Source: Syntrophobotulus glycolicus DSM 8271 (lineage in GTDB: Bacteria > Bacillota > Desulfitobacteriia > Desulfitobacteriales > Syntrophobotulaceae). Taken from it: a DNA stretch of 64,000 bases. The stretch is taken from the NCBI RefSeq assembly GCF_000190635.1, contig NC_015172.1, positions 310,001 to 374,000 on the forward strand. The letters are read 5' to 3'. The notes beneath the pieces were generated by a model. That model was given only the letters and a program-made list of their open reading frames with translations, had not been told where the DNA came from and searched no databases. Numbering within the stretch: position 1 is the stretch's first letter; each line of letters opens with the position of its first letter. Of the stretch, positions 9,431 through 19,144 are shown one piece after another. A program made the position numbers and the translations under genes.

Positions 9431-10519
9431 ATGAAAATACTTTTGTTCTTATTGGGGCCGCTAGGCTGGCTGGCAGCCTTTGCGGCTTCAGCCAGACCAG
9501 AATGGGTAGAAAAATATTATTCTGAAGGACTCTATAAACTGATGATGTCTCCGGTAAGCAGGATCAGCGCGGGAGTACCATTTTCACTCGGCGAGCTTAT
9601 TGTAGTCCTGGCTGGCTTGATTTTCATTTATGCTTTGGCAGAAATCCTTATTGATGCTGTCCGCTTTTGTTTACGGAGACCCAAAAGTGGATTTTGGATA
9701 CGCCGAAATGGACAGTGCTTACTGATGGTAATCAGTTTGGGATATTTCTTTTTCATCATGATGTGGGGATTGAATTACTACAGGGAACCATGGGACCGGC
9801 TTGCTGATTTAGAGATTAAACAGGCGGATTCCTCGGAAATCGCCGGCCTTTGCACAGAGCTGATCAAAAAGGCAAATGATTACAGAAAAGAGATCCCCGA
9901 AGATGGTAAGGGGGTAATGACCCTTGGGGAAGATAAAGTGAAAATATTCTTAAAAGCATCGGAGGGCTTTCGCACCGCGGCAGAGGAGTATAGTCAGCTT
10001 GGAGGGAATTATGGCCGGGCTAAACCGGTTTTCTTTTCAAGGGCTTTGTCTTTCATGGGAATAACAGGCATCTACTTTCCTTTTACAGGAGAGGCCAATG
10101 TGAATATTGACATACCGGACATGATGATCCCTTCCACAATTTGTCACGAAATGGCTCATCAACGGGGTTTTGCCCGGGAGGAGGAAGCAAACTATATTGC
10201 GTATTTGACTTGTCAGGACCAGCAGGATCAAAAGTTTAAATACTCGGGAGTCCTGCTTGCCCTGATTTACTCCATGAACGCTTTAGATGAACAAAACCCG
10301 GAGGCCGCTTCCCAGTTAAGGGAAACGTATAGTCCGGGTTTAAACAGGGATTTGACGGAAATAACAGCGTATTGGCAGCTGCATAGGGGAAAAATCGAAA
10401 ACTGGAGTACGCAGTTTAATGATCAATACCTGAAAAGTAACAGGCAGACCCAAGGGGTAAAAAGTTACAATGGGATGGTTGACTTATTGCTTGCGGAAAG
10501 AAGAAAAGCGATGCGTTGA
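9431..10519 (+). CDS. DUF3810 membrane protein with HExxH zinc site
   Basis: 362 residues. Hydrophobic segments at about 1-20, 52-78 and 95-113 form a membrane-embedded N-terminus. The outer or inner domain carries HEMAH at residues 239-243 with E251/E252 downstream, a gluzincin-like zinc-binding arrangement. This fits the DUF3810 family, whose function is unknown; metallopeptidase activity is an inference from the motif. It starts 11 nt after the YyaL gene with a weak ribosome binding site and ends 15 bp from the convergent NUDIX gene. Confidence 0.8.
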   Translation: MKILLFLLGPLGWLAAFAASARPEWVEKYYSEGLYKLMMSPVSRISAGVPFSLGELIVVLAGLIFIYALAEILIDAVRFCLRRPKSGFWIRRNGQCLLMVISLGYFFFIMMWGLNYYREPWDRLADLEIKQADSSEIAGLCTELIKKANDYRKEIPEDGKGVMTLGEDKVKIFLKASEGFRTAAEEYSQLGGNYGRAKPVFFSRALSFMGITGIYFPFTGEANVNIDIPDMMIPSTICHEMAHQRGFAREEEANYIAYLTCQDQQDQKFKYSGVLLALIYSMNALDEQNPEAASQLRETYSPGLNRDLTEITAYWQLHRGKIENWSTQFNDQYLKSNRQTQGVKSYNGMVDLLLAERRKAMR

Positions 10520-10534
10520 AAACATAAATAGAGA

Positions 10535-11140
10535 TTATTCCGGTAATGTAAATAATGTGGTCAAAGAACCGACCATTGAGATAGTATCTTTACGGATGAA
10601 GCCGGGGTTTGCCGGGCCGGGTTTGGTATATTTTATTGCTTTTTCAATCATATCCACACTCAAAGGAGCAGCATTAAAGTCGGAGCATTGTTCAGGTGCG
10701 AAGAAACCTACGGCACTGACTTCAGCTGGGTCCGGTTTAAGTTCGCCGCCAAGGAGTTCCATCAGGAAGACGATATAAATGTCATGCTTAACTCCAGGTA
10801 GATCTTCAGGACGGTCCTTAATGGCGATAATCGTGACCGGTTGGGTGATCAGGCCCGTTTCTTCGCGGATTTCCCTGACCACAGCATGTTCTATTTTCTC
10901 ATCCTGTTCGACAAATCCGCCCGGAATTGTCCAGCGGCCTTTGCCTGGATGATAAGCACGCTGGACCAACAGGCCTTTGTTGTTCTTCACGATAACACCG
11001 CCAACACCCAGGGAGAACTCGCCCCAGTGAGTATACCCGCAAACAGGGCATTTAAGGCGTCTTTTATCTTCAATGATATTGTATTCCAGTAAAGCGGAAC
11101 AAAGAGGGCAGTACCTAAATTCGTTTTGGGCAAAAGCCAT
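10535..11140 (-). CDS. NUDIX hydrolase with N-terminal zinc ribbon
   Basis: 201 residues. The N-terminus has a CPLC...CPVC zinc ribbon (about residues 11-34) as in NudC-type NADH pyrophosphatases. The NUDIX box reads GGFVEQDEKIEHAVVREIREETGL-like with the conserved REIREETG core near residues 89-96. Such enzymes hydrolyse nucleoside diphosphates linked to another moiety; the substrate cannot be fixed here. Transcribed alone from a promoter at 11183-11211 and convergent with the DUF3810 gene. Confidence 0.85.
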   Translation of the reverse strand: MAFAQNEFRYCPLCSALLEYNIIEDKRRLKCPVCGYTHWGEFSLGVGGVIVKNNKGLLVQRAYHPGKGRWTIPGGFVEQDEKIEHAVVREIREETGLITQPVTIIAIKDRPEDLPGVKHDIYIVFLMELLGGELKPDPAEVSAVGFFAPEQCSDFNAAPLSVDMIEKAIKYTKPGPANPGFIRKDTISMVGSLTTLFTLPE

Positions 11141-11182
11141 AAAAATTCACTCCCGTTCGATAGATCATCTTCCCAATAAACT

Positions 11183-11211
11183 ATTGTATAATTAATTATT
11201 TATTTGAGCAA
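11183..11211 (-). promoter_or_regulatory. SigA-type promoter for the NUDIX gene
   Basis: Reading the minus strand, TTGCTC (plus 11206-11211) and TACAAT (plus 11183-11188) are 17 nt apart, about 40 nt upstream of the NUDIX start codon. Confidence 0.5.
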
Positions 11212-11317
11212 AACAATTTATTTGCTCGTAAGATACAGGAGATTAAATAAGTTTGTAGAATAATATAACTTAAAATTCAGGCAGTACTTTAGGTGTCTTG
11301 GAGGTTTTGAGCAACAG

Positions 11318-12133
11318 ATGGAAAAAGAATTGTGGTTGGATAAGCAAGAAATTGAGCAGCTTCTTTCCGGTTCCTTATTCTGGCAGGATGTCCAAAACAG
11401 GGCTGATATAAAGATTATGCATAAACCGAAAGAAGACCCATCAACCGTGGAGGAACAAAAACCGACCGGCAATTTTATGAGAGACGAGCTTTGGGGCAAC
11501 CGAGGCACGGAACAGAAGTCTGCCGCCGTTATAAGTAAAGATAGACCCGGACAAGACAGGATTTCGGAAATAAGCGAAGCTGAAAAAGATGATGGGCAAA
11601 TGGGTATTGCTCTGGCTGAACCCGATCTGACGGAAGCAGGGCCTGTAGAGGCAGAAATCCCGGAAAAGGAATCAGAGAAAAGTCCGCGAAACGAATCAGA
11701 AGCAGAGGTAAAGACAGAAGCGACAGAGACGGAGCAAGCGGCAGCACCTGTACCGGCCGCAGAAGAAAGAAATGACGAAGAAGCGTTTCAGACCAAACAT
11801 AGAGAAGGCAAACCGGATAACGATGAAGTACAGGCGGAAAACATCGAGGCTGAAGAAACGGCCGAGAGCGTCCAGAATGGGGTAAGCCTTTCCGGTCCTG
11901 AAGAATTTATGGAGATGGGACCGCAGACAGGGAGCATACCTGAAATAGAAGAGATGGAAAAAAGTTTGGAGAAAACCTTTGGCAATGGAAATGAGTTTAA
12001 GAAGCTCATTTTAGAAAGAGAACTTGAAAAAGGTTTTGAGAACCGGCCGTTTGACGGAATAAAGATTGTAGCTTTAATGGGAATAGTTGCTGCGATTACG
12101 ATTGCGGTCTGGATATTCTTTTTGTCTAAATAA
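11318..12133 (+). CDS. Glu-rich tail-anchored membrane protein of unknown function
   Basis: 271 residues from ATG 11318 (GGAGG at 11300-11304, spacing 13). The N-terminal 60 residues look folded (LDKQEIEQLLSGSLFW), followed by about 150 residues very rich in Glu, Ala and Thr, probably disordered. A short amphipathic stretch then leads to one hydrophobic helix (about 247-268, IVALMGIVAAITIAVWIFF) at the extreme C-terminus. This is the architecture of a tail-anchored protein with a cytoplasmic acidic domain. Family not recognised. It has its own terminator and precedes the ctsR operon. Confidence 0.75.
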   Translation: MEKELWLDKQEIEQLLSGSLFWQDVQNRADIKIMHKPKEDPSTVEEQKPTGNFMRDELWGNRGTEQKSAAVISKDRPGQDRISEISEAEKDDGQMGIALAEPDLTEAGPVEAEIPEKESEKSPRNESEAEVKTEATETEQAAAPVPAAEERNDEEAFQTKHREGKPDNDEVQAENIEAEETAESVQNGVSLSGPEEFMEMGPQTGSIPEIEEMEKSLEKTFGNGNEFKKLILERELEKGFENRPFDGIKIVALMGIVAAITIAVWIFFLSK

Positions 12134-12154
12134 TTTTTTTATATTATGGTTATG

Positions 12155-12194
12155 GACAGGTGATGTAAATATTACCTGTCTTTCTTTGTTTTTT
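12155..12194 (+). terminator. Intrinsic terminator between the tail-anchored gene and the ctsR operon
   Basis: GACAGGTGAT (12155-12164) pairs with ATTACCTGTC (12171-12180) around a 6-nt loop, followed by TTTCTTTGTTTTTT. Confidence 0.75.
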
Positions 12195-12205
12195 AGAAAA
12201 AAGCT

Positions 12206-12233
12206 TTGCAAAAAAAGTAAAAAAGAGTAATAT
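12206..12233 (+). promoter_or_regulatory. Promoter of the ctsR-mcsA-mcsB-clpC operon
   Basis: TTGCAA (12206-12211) and TAATAT (12228-12233) are 16 nt apart. The CtsR operator starts 9 nt after the -10 box, so bound CtsR would cover the transcription start. Confidence 0.55.
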
Positions 12234-12242
12234 AAATATAAA

Positions 12243-12277
12243 GGTCAGAAAAGGTCATAAGGTCAAGAAAGGTCATA
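12243..12277 (+). promoter_or_regulatory. Two tandem CtsR boxes
   Basis: GGTCA occurs at 12243, 12253, 12261 and 12271. The pairs spaced by 10 bp match the CtsR heptad direct repeat (RGTCAAAnanRGTCAAA-like), giving two adjacent operators between promoter and ctsR. CtsR is known to repress its own operon by this type of site until heat or protein stress releases it. Confidence 0.85.
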
Positions 12278-12362
12278 TAGATAAAAAGACTTCTATAAGA
12301 TGGTTGTGATTACTCATCAGGAACAGCCGAATGACCGGATCGCAGAAAGGAGGTATCGCAGG

Positions 12363-12836
12363 ATGCGGAATCTGGCGGATCGAATAGAAGAATATATCAA
12401 GAAAACAATCGGGCAGGCGCAGGAAGATTTTATTGTCCTGCAGAGAGGCTTTTTAGCAGAGATTTTTTCTTGTGCTCCTTCTCAGATCAACTATGTACTG
12501 ACAACCAGGTTTACGGCTGAAAAAGGGTATTTGGTGGAAAGCAGGCGGGGCGGCGGCGGATATCTTAGAATCGTGAGACTGGGACTGGATCCTGAAGGGA
12601 AATTTCAGCGCTTGATGAGTGAGCTTATTGGAGACCGGCTTTCTCAGGACCGGGCATTTGACCTGATCAGCAGGTTGGAAGAAGAAGAAATCTTTACGAG
12701 AAGAGAAGCCGCGATCATTAAGAGTATTTTTACAGATAAAATATTGGAACCGTATGTCAATGATCAATCTTCCCTGAGAGCGAGACTGATGAAAGATATT
12801 TTGGCTAATCTGTGCAGGGAAGATATAAAGGATTAG
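12363..12836 (+). CDS. ctsR: Class III stress-gene repressor CtsR
   Basis: 157 residues. I start at ATG 12363 (MRNLADRIEEYIKK) because AAGGAGGT at 12347-12354 is 8 nt upstream and other CtsR proteins begin here; the frame is open further upstream. The N-terminal winged helix includes the glycine-rich wing ESRRGGGGYLRI that contacts the operator, and the C-terminal domain mediates dimerisation and McsB/ClpC interaction. First gene of the ctsR-mcsA-mcsB-clpC operon, autoregulated through the CtsR boxes just upstream. Confidence 0.95.
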   Translation: MRNLADRIEEYIKKTIGQAQEDFIVLQRGFLAEIFSCAPSQINYVLTTRFTAEKGYLVESRRGGGGYLRIVRLGLDPEGKFQRLMSELIGDRLSQDRAFDLISRLEEEEIFTRREAAIIKSIFTDKILEPYVNDQSSLRARLMKDILANLCREDIKD

Positions 12837-12862
12837 AATTTTTGAAAAAAGGAGAGGCTTAA

Positions 12863-13390
12863 ATGATTTGCGAAAACTGTCATGTCAGAGAGGCTAAGGT
12901 TCATTTTACTAAGATAGCCAACGGACAAACCGGTGTAATGCATTTATGTCAGAAATGTGCCCAAAAAATACAGGGCTTTGGTTTTGGCATTTATCCGGGC
13001 ATGGTTTCTGATTTTCTTCAAGCTCTCTTTGAAGCTGAATCCAATAAGCAGTTTGTTCAGTCTGAAAATAAGGAGACTGAAAAGTGTCCTTTGTGCGGGA
13101 TGACTCTTTCTAAGATTCAACAACATGGAAAGATCGGCTGCAGTGAATGCTATAATCAATTTGAACCACAGTTGGAAGTATTATTGCGGAAGATTCACGG
13201 CGGTGGGTTTCATGTGGGAAGAGTACCTGCACATGGCCGGCCTGAATTGCAATCCAGAAATGAATTGCAGCAGTTAAGGAAAAAGCTGCAGGAAGCAGTG
13301 CACAGCGAAGAATTCGAAGAAGCGGCTGTCTTGCGGGATCGGATCAAAGAACTGGAGAAAACGGCTGGTGGTGAGCAGGATGGAAAATAA
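12863..13390 (+). CDS. mcsA: McsA, activator of the McsB protein-arginine kinase
   Basis: 175 residues. Two four-cysteine zinc motifs are visible (CENC...CQKC near residues 3-32 and CPLCG...CSEC near 75-95), followed by a C-terminal UVR domain (ELQQLRKKLQEAV...EEAAVLRDRIKELE). McsA binds and activates McsB. It sits between ctsR and mcsB and overlaps the mcsB start, as in other Firmicutes. Confidence 0.93.
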   Translation: MICENCHVREAKVHFTKIANGQTGVMHLCQKCAQKIQGFGFGIYPGMVSDFLQALFEAESNKQFVQSENKETEKCPLCGMTLSKIQQHGKIGCSECYNQFEPQLEVLLRKIHGGGFHVGRVPAHGRPELQSRNELQQLRKKLQEAVHSEEFEEAAVLRDRIKELEKTAGGEQDGK

Positions 13391-14432
13391 AGAGTTATTG
13401 GTGAAAGACAGCTGCTGGATGCAAAATATCCAGGACACTCCTATTGTTTTAAGCACCCGAGTCAGGCTTGCAAGGAATCTGGCCGGAGCTTCTTTTCCGC
13501 ATATTCTGGGAGCTGAAGGCGGAAAAGAAGTGGAGAAAAAGATTTCTGATACTTTTGGGGAAACGGTTGTTTCAGGGGAGCAATTCACCTATTTATCACT
13601 CGGCGTCCTCAATCCTCTTGAAAGAAGAATTTTGGTTGAAAAACACTTAATCAGTCCGGACTTGGCCAATGGCAAGGAATTCAGCGGTGTAGCCCTTACA
13701 GACAGTCACAAAGTATCTGTAATGGTCAATGAAGAGGATCATTTGCGGATTCAAGTACTGATGCCGGGTTTTAATCTCAGCGAATCACTGGCTTTGGCAA
13801 AAGAGACGGATGAAAAGATGGAAAGCAAATTGGATTTTGCTTTTAAAGAGAAATTTGGTTATTTGACGGCTTGCCCGACAAATGTAGGCACCGGTCTGCG
13901 GATATCGGTTATGATCCATCTCCCTGCTTTAGTCATGACCAATCAAGTTCAACAGGTATTAGGGGCGCTTACTCATATCGGATTGGCCGTTCGGGGGCTG
14001 TATGGGGAAGGTTCGAGAGCTTTAGGGAATGTTTTTCAGATATCCAACCAAGTGACCTTAGGGAAGAGTGAAGAGGATACCCTGGCATATCTGGAGACAA
14101 TGACGGGGCAAATTGCGGAAAGGGAGTCTCAGGCGCGCCAGGACTTGTGGAAAGAAGTGGGAGTTATGCTCCAGGATAAGGTCTGGAGAGCAAGGGGGAC
14201 CCTTGAACATGCCAGGCTTTTAAGTGGGGATGAAGTGATTGGTCTTCTGTCGGAAGACAGAATGGGTGTGGAAATGGGGATTCTGCCCAAAGTTCAGGCA
14301 GGATTTGCCTCTTTGCTGGTCAATTCCTCTTATGGCTGTCTGCAATATAGGATAGACAGGCCTCTGGATGGCAATTATGCTGATTTCGAACGAGCGAATT
14401 ATATCCGAGGTGTGTATCATACCAAGGATTAA
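13380..14432 (+). CDS. mcsB: Protein-arginine kinase McsB
   Basis: 350 residues from ATG 13380; two GTG codons at 13368 and 13371 are alternative starts. The ATP:guanido phosphotransferase domain shows [10 protein letters not shown] near the N-terminus and the [13 protein letters not shown] motif with the conserved Cys. McsB phosphorylates arginines, marking proteins for ClpC-ClpP and inactivating CtsR. It overlaps mcsA by 11 nt and precedes clpC. Confidence 0.94.
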   Translation: MENKELLVKDSCWMQNIQDTPIVLSTRVRLARNLAGASFPHILGAEGGKEVEKKISDTFGETVVSGEQFTYLSLGVLNPLERRILVEKHLISPDLANGKEFSGVALTDSHKVSVMVNEEDHLRIQVLMPGFNLSESLALAKETDEKMESKLDFAFKEKFGYLTACPTNVGTGLRISVMIHLPALVMTNQVQQVLGALTHIGLAVRGLYGEGSRALGNVFQISNQVTLGKSEEDTLAYLETMTGQIAERESQARQDLWKEVGVMLQDKVWRARGTLEHARLLSGDEVIGLLSEDRMGVEMGILPKVQAGFASLLVNSSYGCLQYRIDRPLDGNYADFERANYIRGVYHTKD

Positions 14433-14481
14433 TTACAATATTTTATTTAGTATTAATTTGTTGGAAAGGAAGTGTTCAATT

Positions 14482-17007
14482 ATGCCCGGACGTTTCACAC
14501 AGAAAGCAGAACAAGTTTTTTTACTCGCGGAGAGTACCGCCAAAAGGATGGGTCATAAGACTATTGGGACAGAACACATCCTTCTGGCCCTGCTGGAAGA
14601 GGGAGAAGGTGTTGCGGCCACAGCGTTAAAAGAAATGGGCCTGGATGAAGAAAAAATGAGTGGAAAAATTATTCAGCTGATTGGAATTAGTGAGCCGATC
14701 GCCGGTGAGGTAGGGTTATCACCGCGAGTAAAAAGAGTTATTGAAATTGCCACCGAAGAGGCCCAAAGGCAGGGTGTAAACTATGTGGGCACAGAGCATG
14801 TGCTTCTGGGTATTCTGATCGAAGGAGAGGGGATAGCGGCCAGAGTTCTTGCTGATCTTAAGGTTAACCCTGAAAAACTCTGGGAACATGTTGTGGCTCT
14901 TCTGGGCGGAGAGGCGGAAAACACTTCTGTACCGGGGAGCAGCCCCGGTATGACTGGTGGTAAAAATGTTTCGTCCAATACCCCCGCATTAAATGAATTC
15001 GGTCGTGACCTGACAGTCATGGCCCAAGAAAAAAAGCTTGATCCGGTCATTGGCAGAGAAAAAGAAATAGAAAGGGTCATTCAGGTGCTTAGCCGTCGAA
15101 CCAAGAACAATCCCGTTCTGATCGGGGAACCTGGTGTAGGCAAAACAGCTATTGCCGAGGGTTTGGCCCAAAGAATCGTAAGTGGCGGTGTTCCTGAAAT
15201 TCTTGCGGACAAAAGAGTTGTCACATTGGACCTGTCGTCAATGGTTGCCGGGACAAAGTACCGCGGCGAGTTTGAGGAACGGATGAAAAAGGTTATGGAA
15301 GAAATTCGCTTCGCCGGAAATATCATCATATTCATTGATGAACTGCATACCTTGATTGGCGCCGGAGCGGCGGAAGGCGCGATCGACGCGGCAAATATCT
15401 TGAAGCCTGCTCTGGCCCGCGGCGAAATGCAGTGTGTTGGGGCGACCACGCTGGACGAATATAGGAAATATATTGAGCGTGACTCTGCTTTGGAGCGCCG
15501 TTTTCAGCCGATAAAAATCGGAGAGCCGACCGTTGAAGAAGCTATTGAGATTTTAAAGGGCTTACGAGACAGATACGAAGCACATCACCGGGTAAAGATT
15601 ACTGATGAAGCAATCGAGGCGGCGGTTCGGCTTTCGGACAGGTATATTTCAGACAGATTTTTACCGGATAAGGCCATCGATTTAATGGATGAAGCAGCCT
15701 CAAAAGTAAGGCTGAGCAGTTATACGGCTCCTGGAGAGCTAAAGGAATTGGAAACTGAGGTTGAAGCGCTGAAAAAGGAAAAAGAAGCGGCTGTAAAAAG
15801 GCAGGAGTTTGAACAGGCAGCTAAAATCAGGGATCAGGAACAACAAAAAAGAGAGCAGCTCAGTACACTGAGAAAAGACTGGGAAGCAAACAGAGAAAAG
15901 AACCTTTCTATTCTCAATCAGGAGGACATCGGTAAAATCGTGTCAAGCTGGACCGGAATACCGGTCAATAAATTAGAGGAAGAAGAAAGCGCCAGACTGT
16001 TGAAGCTTGAAGAAGTATTGCATGAAAGGGTTGTCGGTCAAGAGGAAGCAGTCAGCGCCGTCGCTCGTTCTGTGCGCAGAGCAAGGGCCGGTCTTAAAGA
16101 TCCCAAAAGACCGATCGGGTCATTTATCTTCCTCGGCCCGACAGGTGTAGGTAAAACAGAGCTTGCCCGGGCCTTGGCCGAAGCTTTATTTGGAGATGAA
16201 AATTCTTTAATCAGAGTTGACATGTCCGAATATATGGAGAAACATGCCGTATCCAGAATGGTCGGTTCCCCTCCGGGATATGTAGGCCATGATGAAGGCG
16301 GCCAGTTAACGGAAGCAGTAAGAAGAAAACCATATAGTGTCTTGCTTTTTGATGAAATTGAAAAGGCCCACCCGGAAGTATTTAATATTCTGCTGCAGGT
16401 TTTGGAAGACGGCAGGCTGACCGATTCCAAAGGCAGAGTAGTTGATTTTCGAAATTGTGTGCTGATGATGACCTCCAATGTCGGGGCGTCTTTTCTCAGA
16501 AAAGAAGCGATGGGTTTTATGTCCTCCCACAGTGAGGACAGCGAATACAGGAACATGAGTGCAAATGTGATGGAAGAACTGAAGAAAGTATTTAAACCGG
16601 AGTTTCTGAACAGAATTGATGAGATCGTCGTTTTCCATCAGCTAAAGGATGAAGAACTCCAGAAAATTGCGGCGATTTTGCTTGCATCACTGGGCAAAAG
16701 GCTCCAGCAGCAGAATTACACCATCATTGCCGATGAGAAAGCGATGCAATTGGTGGCAAAAGAAGGAAATGATCCCGCTTTTGGGGCGAGACCGCTGCGC
16801 AGAGCAATTCAAAGACTGATTGAAGATCCCCTTTCTGAAAGGATTCTCCAGGAACAATTTAAACCGGGAGATACAATTTATGTGAGCGCGGAAAATAATA
16901 CGATGATTTTTAGCTCAGAAAAACAGTTGTCCGAATCTGGAGAAAGCAAAAAACCGGCAAAACCGCAAAAGAAAGTCAAAGCAAAAACAAAGAAAGATGA
17001 GATATAA
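14482..17007 (+). CDS. clpC: ClpC AAA+ unfoldase
   Basis: 841 residues from ATG 14482 (GGAAAGGAAGTG upstream); the frame extends upstream into mcsB sequence but families begin [16 protein letters not shown]. Two Clp N repeats occupy about residues 1-145. D1 has Walker A GEPGVGKT (about 215), the middle domain has a UVR-like coiled coil (about 425-465) and D2 has Walker A GPTGVGKT (about 551). The Lys-rich C-terminal tail is longer than in Bacillus. ClpC unfolds McsB-marked proteins for ClpP. Last gene of the CtsR-controlled operon before radA. Confidence 0.96.
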   Translation: MPGRFTQKAEQVFLLAESTAKRMGHKTIGTEHILLALLEEGEGVAATALKEMGLDEEKMSGKIIQLIGISEPIAGEVGLSPRVKRVIEIATEEAQRQGVNYVGTEHVLLGILIEGEGIAARVLADLKVNPEKLWEHVVALLGGEAENTSVPGSSPGMTGGKNVSSNTPALNEFGRDLTVMAQEKKLDPVIGREKEIERVIQVLSRRTKNNPVLIGEPGVGKTAIAEGLAQRIVSGGVPEILADKRVVTLDLSSMVAGTKYRGEFEERMKKVMEEIRFAGNIIIFIDELHTLIGAGAAEGAIDAANILKPALARGEMQCVGATTLDEYRKYIERDSALERRFQPIKIGEPTVEEAIEILKGLRDRYEAHHRVKITDEAIEAAVRLSDRYISDRFLPDKAIDLMDEAASKVRLSSYTAPGELKELETEVEALKKEKEAAVKRQEFEQAAKIRDQEQQKREQLSTLRKDWEANREKNLSILNQEDIGKIVSSWTGIPVNKLEEEESARLLKLEEVLHERVVGQEEAVSAVARSVRRARAGLKDPKRPIGSFIFLGPTGVGKTELARALAEALFGDENSLIRVDMSEYMEKHAVSRMVGSPPGYVGHDEGGQLTEAVRRKPYSVLLFDEIEKAHPEVFNILLQVLEDGRLTDSKGRVVDFRNCVLMMTSNVGASFLRKEAMGFMSSHSEDSEYRNMSANVMEELKKVFKPEFLNRIDEIVVFHQLKDEELQKIAAILLASLGKRLQQQNYTIIADEKAMQLVAKEGNDPAFGARPLRRAIQRLIEDPLSERILQEQFKPGDTIYVSAENNTMIFSSEKQLSESGESKKPAKPQKKVKAKTKKDEI

Positions 17008-17035
17008 TTTAGAGGAAAAGCAGGGGGAAAGCTGA

Positions 17036-18382
17036 GTGGCAAGGATTAAGACGAAGTATTTCTGTAAAGAATGCGGGCAGGAAAGTCCCCGCTGGCTTGG
17101 TAAATGCCCTGCATGTGGAGAGTGGAATACCTTTGCCGAGGAGAAAATTTCTGTTTCCTCCTCAAGTTTGACTGACAGGGGAGCTGTTAAAGCAGCCCCC
17201 CTGTCAGAGATTACATCCATGGAAATAGAGAGACTGGATACGGGGAACGGGGAATTGAACAGAGTGCTGGGAGGAGGGGCCGTGCCCGGCAGTTTTGTAC
17301 TTGTCAGCGGAGAGCCTGGTATCGGCAAATCCACCCTGTTGCTTCAGCTTGCGGATTATTTGTCTAAAGAGAATAATGTTTTGTATGTTTCCGGTGAAGA
17401 ATCGGCGCGCCAGATTAAAATCAGGGCGGACCGTTTGGGGATTTCCTCATCAAAGCTACATATTCTTACGGAGACAATACTTCACAGAATAAGAGAAATC
17501 GTTCTTCAGGACAATTATCAGGTATTGGTGATTGATTCGATTCAAACGATGATGCTGGAGGACCTGGAATCTGCACCGGGAAGCGTCAGTCAGGTTCGGG
17601 AAGGCGCCGCTTTTCTGATGAAGCTGGCCAAGGAGAACCATATCATCATTTTCCTGGTTGGTCATATTACCAAGGATGGAAATATCGCAGGACCGCGTGT
17701 TCTTGAACACATGGTGGATACTGTACTTTGTTTTGAAGGAGATCAGCATTATATCTATCGTCTTTTGCGGACAATCAAAAACCGTTTTGGCCCGGCAAAC
17801 GAAATCGGTGTTTTTGAAATGAGAGGAAGCGGGCTTTGTGAAGTTGCCAATACTTCGGAGGTTTTTCTCGGCAGCAGGACGTCAGATGTTGCCGGTTCGG
17901 CGGTAGCCGTAACAATGGAAGGGTCGCGTCCTTTGCTGGTTGAAATCCAAGCCCTTGTGACACCGACAGGATTCAATCCTCCCAGAAGGACGGTCAATGG
18001 CATGGATTATCACAGGCTGCTCATGCTTCTGGCTGTGCTGGACAAGAGAATCGGCAATGTCTTTTATGCCCGTGATGTCTTTATTAATATTGCAGGGGGA
18101 CTGAGGATAGATGATCCCGCTGTGGATCTTGCAATTATTGGAGCCATTCTTTCCGCGATGAATGATACTCCGCTCCCCAAATTGGCGCTCATTGGAGAAG
18201 TGGGCTTAACAGGAGAGCTGCGGGGAGTATCGCAGATAGAGCAGCGTATTAAAGAGGCCGAGAAGCTGGGGTTTGAGGGCTGCATGATTCCAAGTGTCAA
18301 TAATCAGGCGGCATTAAAAAGCGATTGCCTGATTTACGCTGCGGGAACATTGGAAGAGGCAAAAAAATACTTGAAGTTTTGA
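17036..18382 (+). CDS. radA: DNA repair protein RadA (Sms)
   Basis: 448 residues from GTG 17036 with GGGGGAAAG upstream. An N-terminal zinc finger (CKECG...CPACGEW, residues 10-30) is followed by a RecA-like domain with Walker A GEPGIGKS (about 92-99), the RadA motif KNRFG (about 247) and a C-terminal Lon-protease-like domain. RadA is a DnaB-like helicase that extends recombination intermediates. It starts 28 nt after clpC. In Bacillus disA follows; here a minus-strand unknown follows instead. Confidence 0.95.
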   Translation: MARIKTKYFCKECGQESPRWLGKCPACGEWNTFAEEKISVSSSSLTDRGAVKAAPLSEITSMEIERLDTGNGELNRVLGGGAVPGSFVLVSGEPGIGKSTLLLQLADYLSKENNVLYVSGEESARQIKIRADRLGISSSKLHILTETILHRIREIVLQDNYQVLVIDSIQTMMLEDLESAPGSVSQVREGAAFLMKLAKENHIIIFLVGHITKDGNIAGPRVLEHMVDTVLCFEGDQHYIYRLLRTIKNRFGPANEIGVFEMRGSGLCEVANTSEVFLGSRTSDVAGSAVAVTMEGSRPLLVEIQALVTPTGFNPPRRTVNGMDYHRLLMLLAVLDKRIGNVFYARDVFINIAGGLRIDDPAVDLAIIGAILSAMNDTPLPKLALIGEVGLTGELRGVSQIEQRIKEAEKLGFEGCMIPSVNNQAALKSDCLIYAAGTLEEAKKYLKF

Positions 18383-18544
18383 TTGGATAAATGGATAAAA
18401 AAATGACAACAATAGGAACAAAAAGGAAAAGGAACTTGCTGAGCAAATCCCTTTGATGAAGAAATCATGAACACAGAAAAAGCAGAGATAAATTGTGCAG
18501 ATGATGTAAAAATTAATAAAATCAATGAGAATAAGAATCGGTTT

Positions 18545-18937
18545 TTAAACCAGATTATAGATACCGAGAGTATTTAATTTAGCAGTTTCCTTTTCTAAGA
18601 TGTCACTGAGAGAAAGACCTAAAGTATTAATAAGCGCGGTTAAATAAAAAAGCTCTTTGCCAAGTTCAGCTTCAATCACATCCCGGCAGTTCTCACAAAG
18701 AGAGCCTTGAATGTGGTTGTTTAAAAGCTGCTTGAGGTCATATAAGGTTGCGTTTTCGGGTATCGTGATTTTTGATGCATGGATGCTGATACAACCACAA
18801 GTCGTAACAGCTTTGACAACAGCTCTATTGACCTTCGATGAAGTTTCCTGTCCTTTGGAAAGAATGTCGAGAACGCTTTGGTGCTGTAGAAGCATTGCAG
18901 CCACAATACTCTGGAAATGGTTCGTTGTGTCGCTCAC
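18545..18937 (-). CDS. Conserved-looking unknown protein with MazG-like C-terminal segment
   Basis: 130 residues from GTG at 18937 (AAAGGAG about 13 nt upstream). The protein is helical, has a CGC and CENC cysteine pair, and ends ELGKELFYLTALINTLGLSLSDIL, which resembles the helix where MazG-type nucleotide pyrophosphohydrolases bind metal, but the full EExxE motif is not evident. It occupies the place of disA between radA and yacL but in the opposite direction. Function unknown. Confidence 0.65.
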   Translation of the reverse strand: MSDTTNHFQSIVAAMLLQHQSVLDILSKGQETSSKVNRAVVKAVTTCGCISIHASKITIPENATLYDLKQLLNNHIQGSLCENCRDVIEAELGKELFYLTALINTLGLSLSDILEKETAKLNTLGIYNLV

Positions 18938-19015
18938 CGGGTTTAACAGCTCCTTTCTGATTCAAGTTAATTATAGACAGGTCATGAAGGAATTGTCAAT
19001 TTTATGTAGTTCCCT

Positions 19016-19045
19016 TTGACCAAAGCTTAAACTGACTGCTATAAT
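19016..19045 (+). promoter_or_regulatory. SigA promoter of the yacL-ispD-ispF unit
   Basis: TTGACC (19016-19021) and TATAAT (19040-19045) are 18 nt apart. The leader holds a small hairpin GGAGTA/TACTCC (19074-19079 and 19087-19092) before the ribosome binding site of yacL. Confidence 0.75.
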
Positions 19046-19144
19046 TAGTCAGGCGGCTTCGTCAGAGCTAACAGGAGTATCTGGTTTACTCCATAATCGT
19101 TTAATCAAAATATTTTTAGAAAACACCAAGAAGGAGGTGATTTT

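Noticed and set aside
18467..18577. 36-codon frame after radA
   Set aside because: Weak ribosome binding site, low-complexity composition and overlap with the minus-strand gene end; not enough support.
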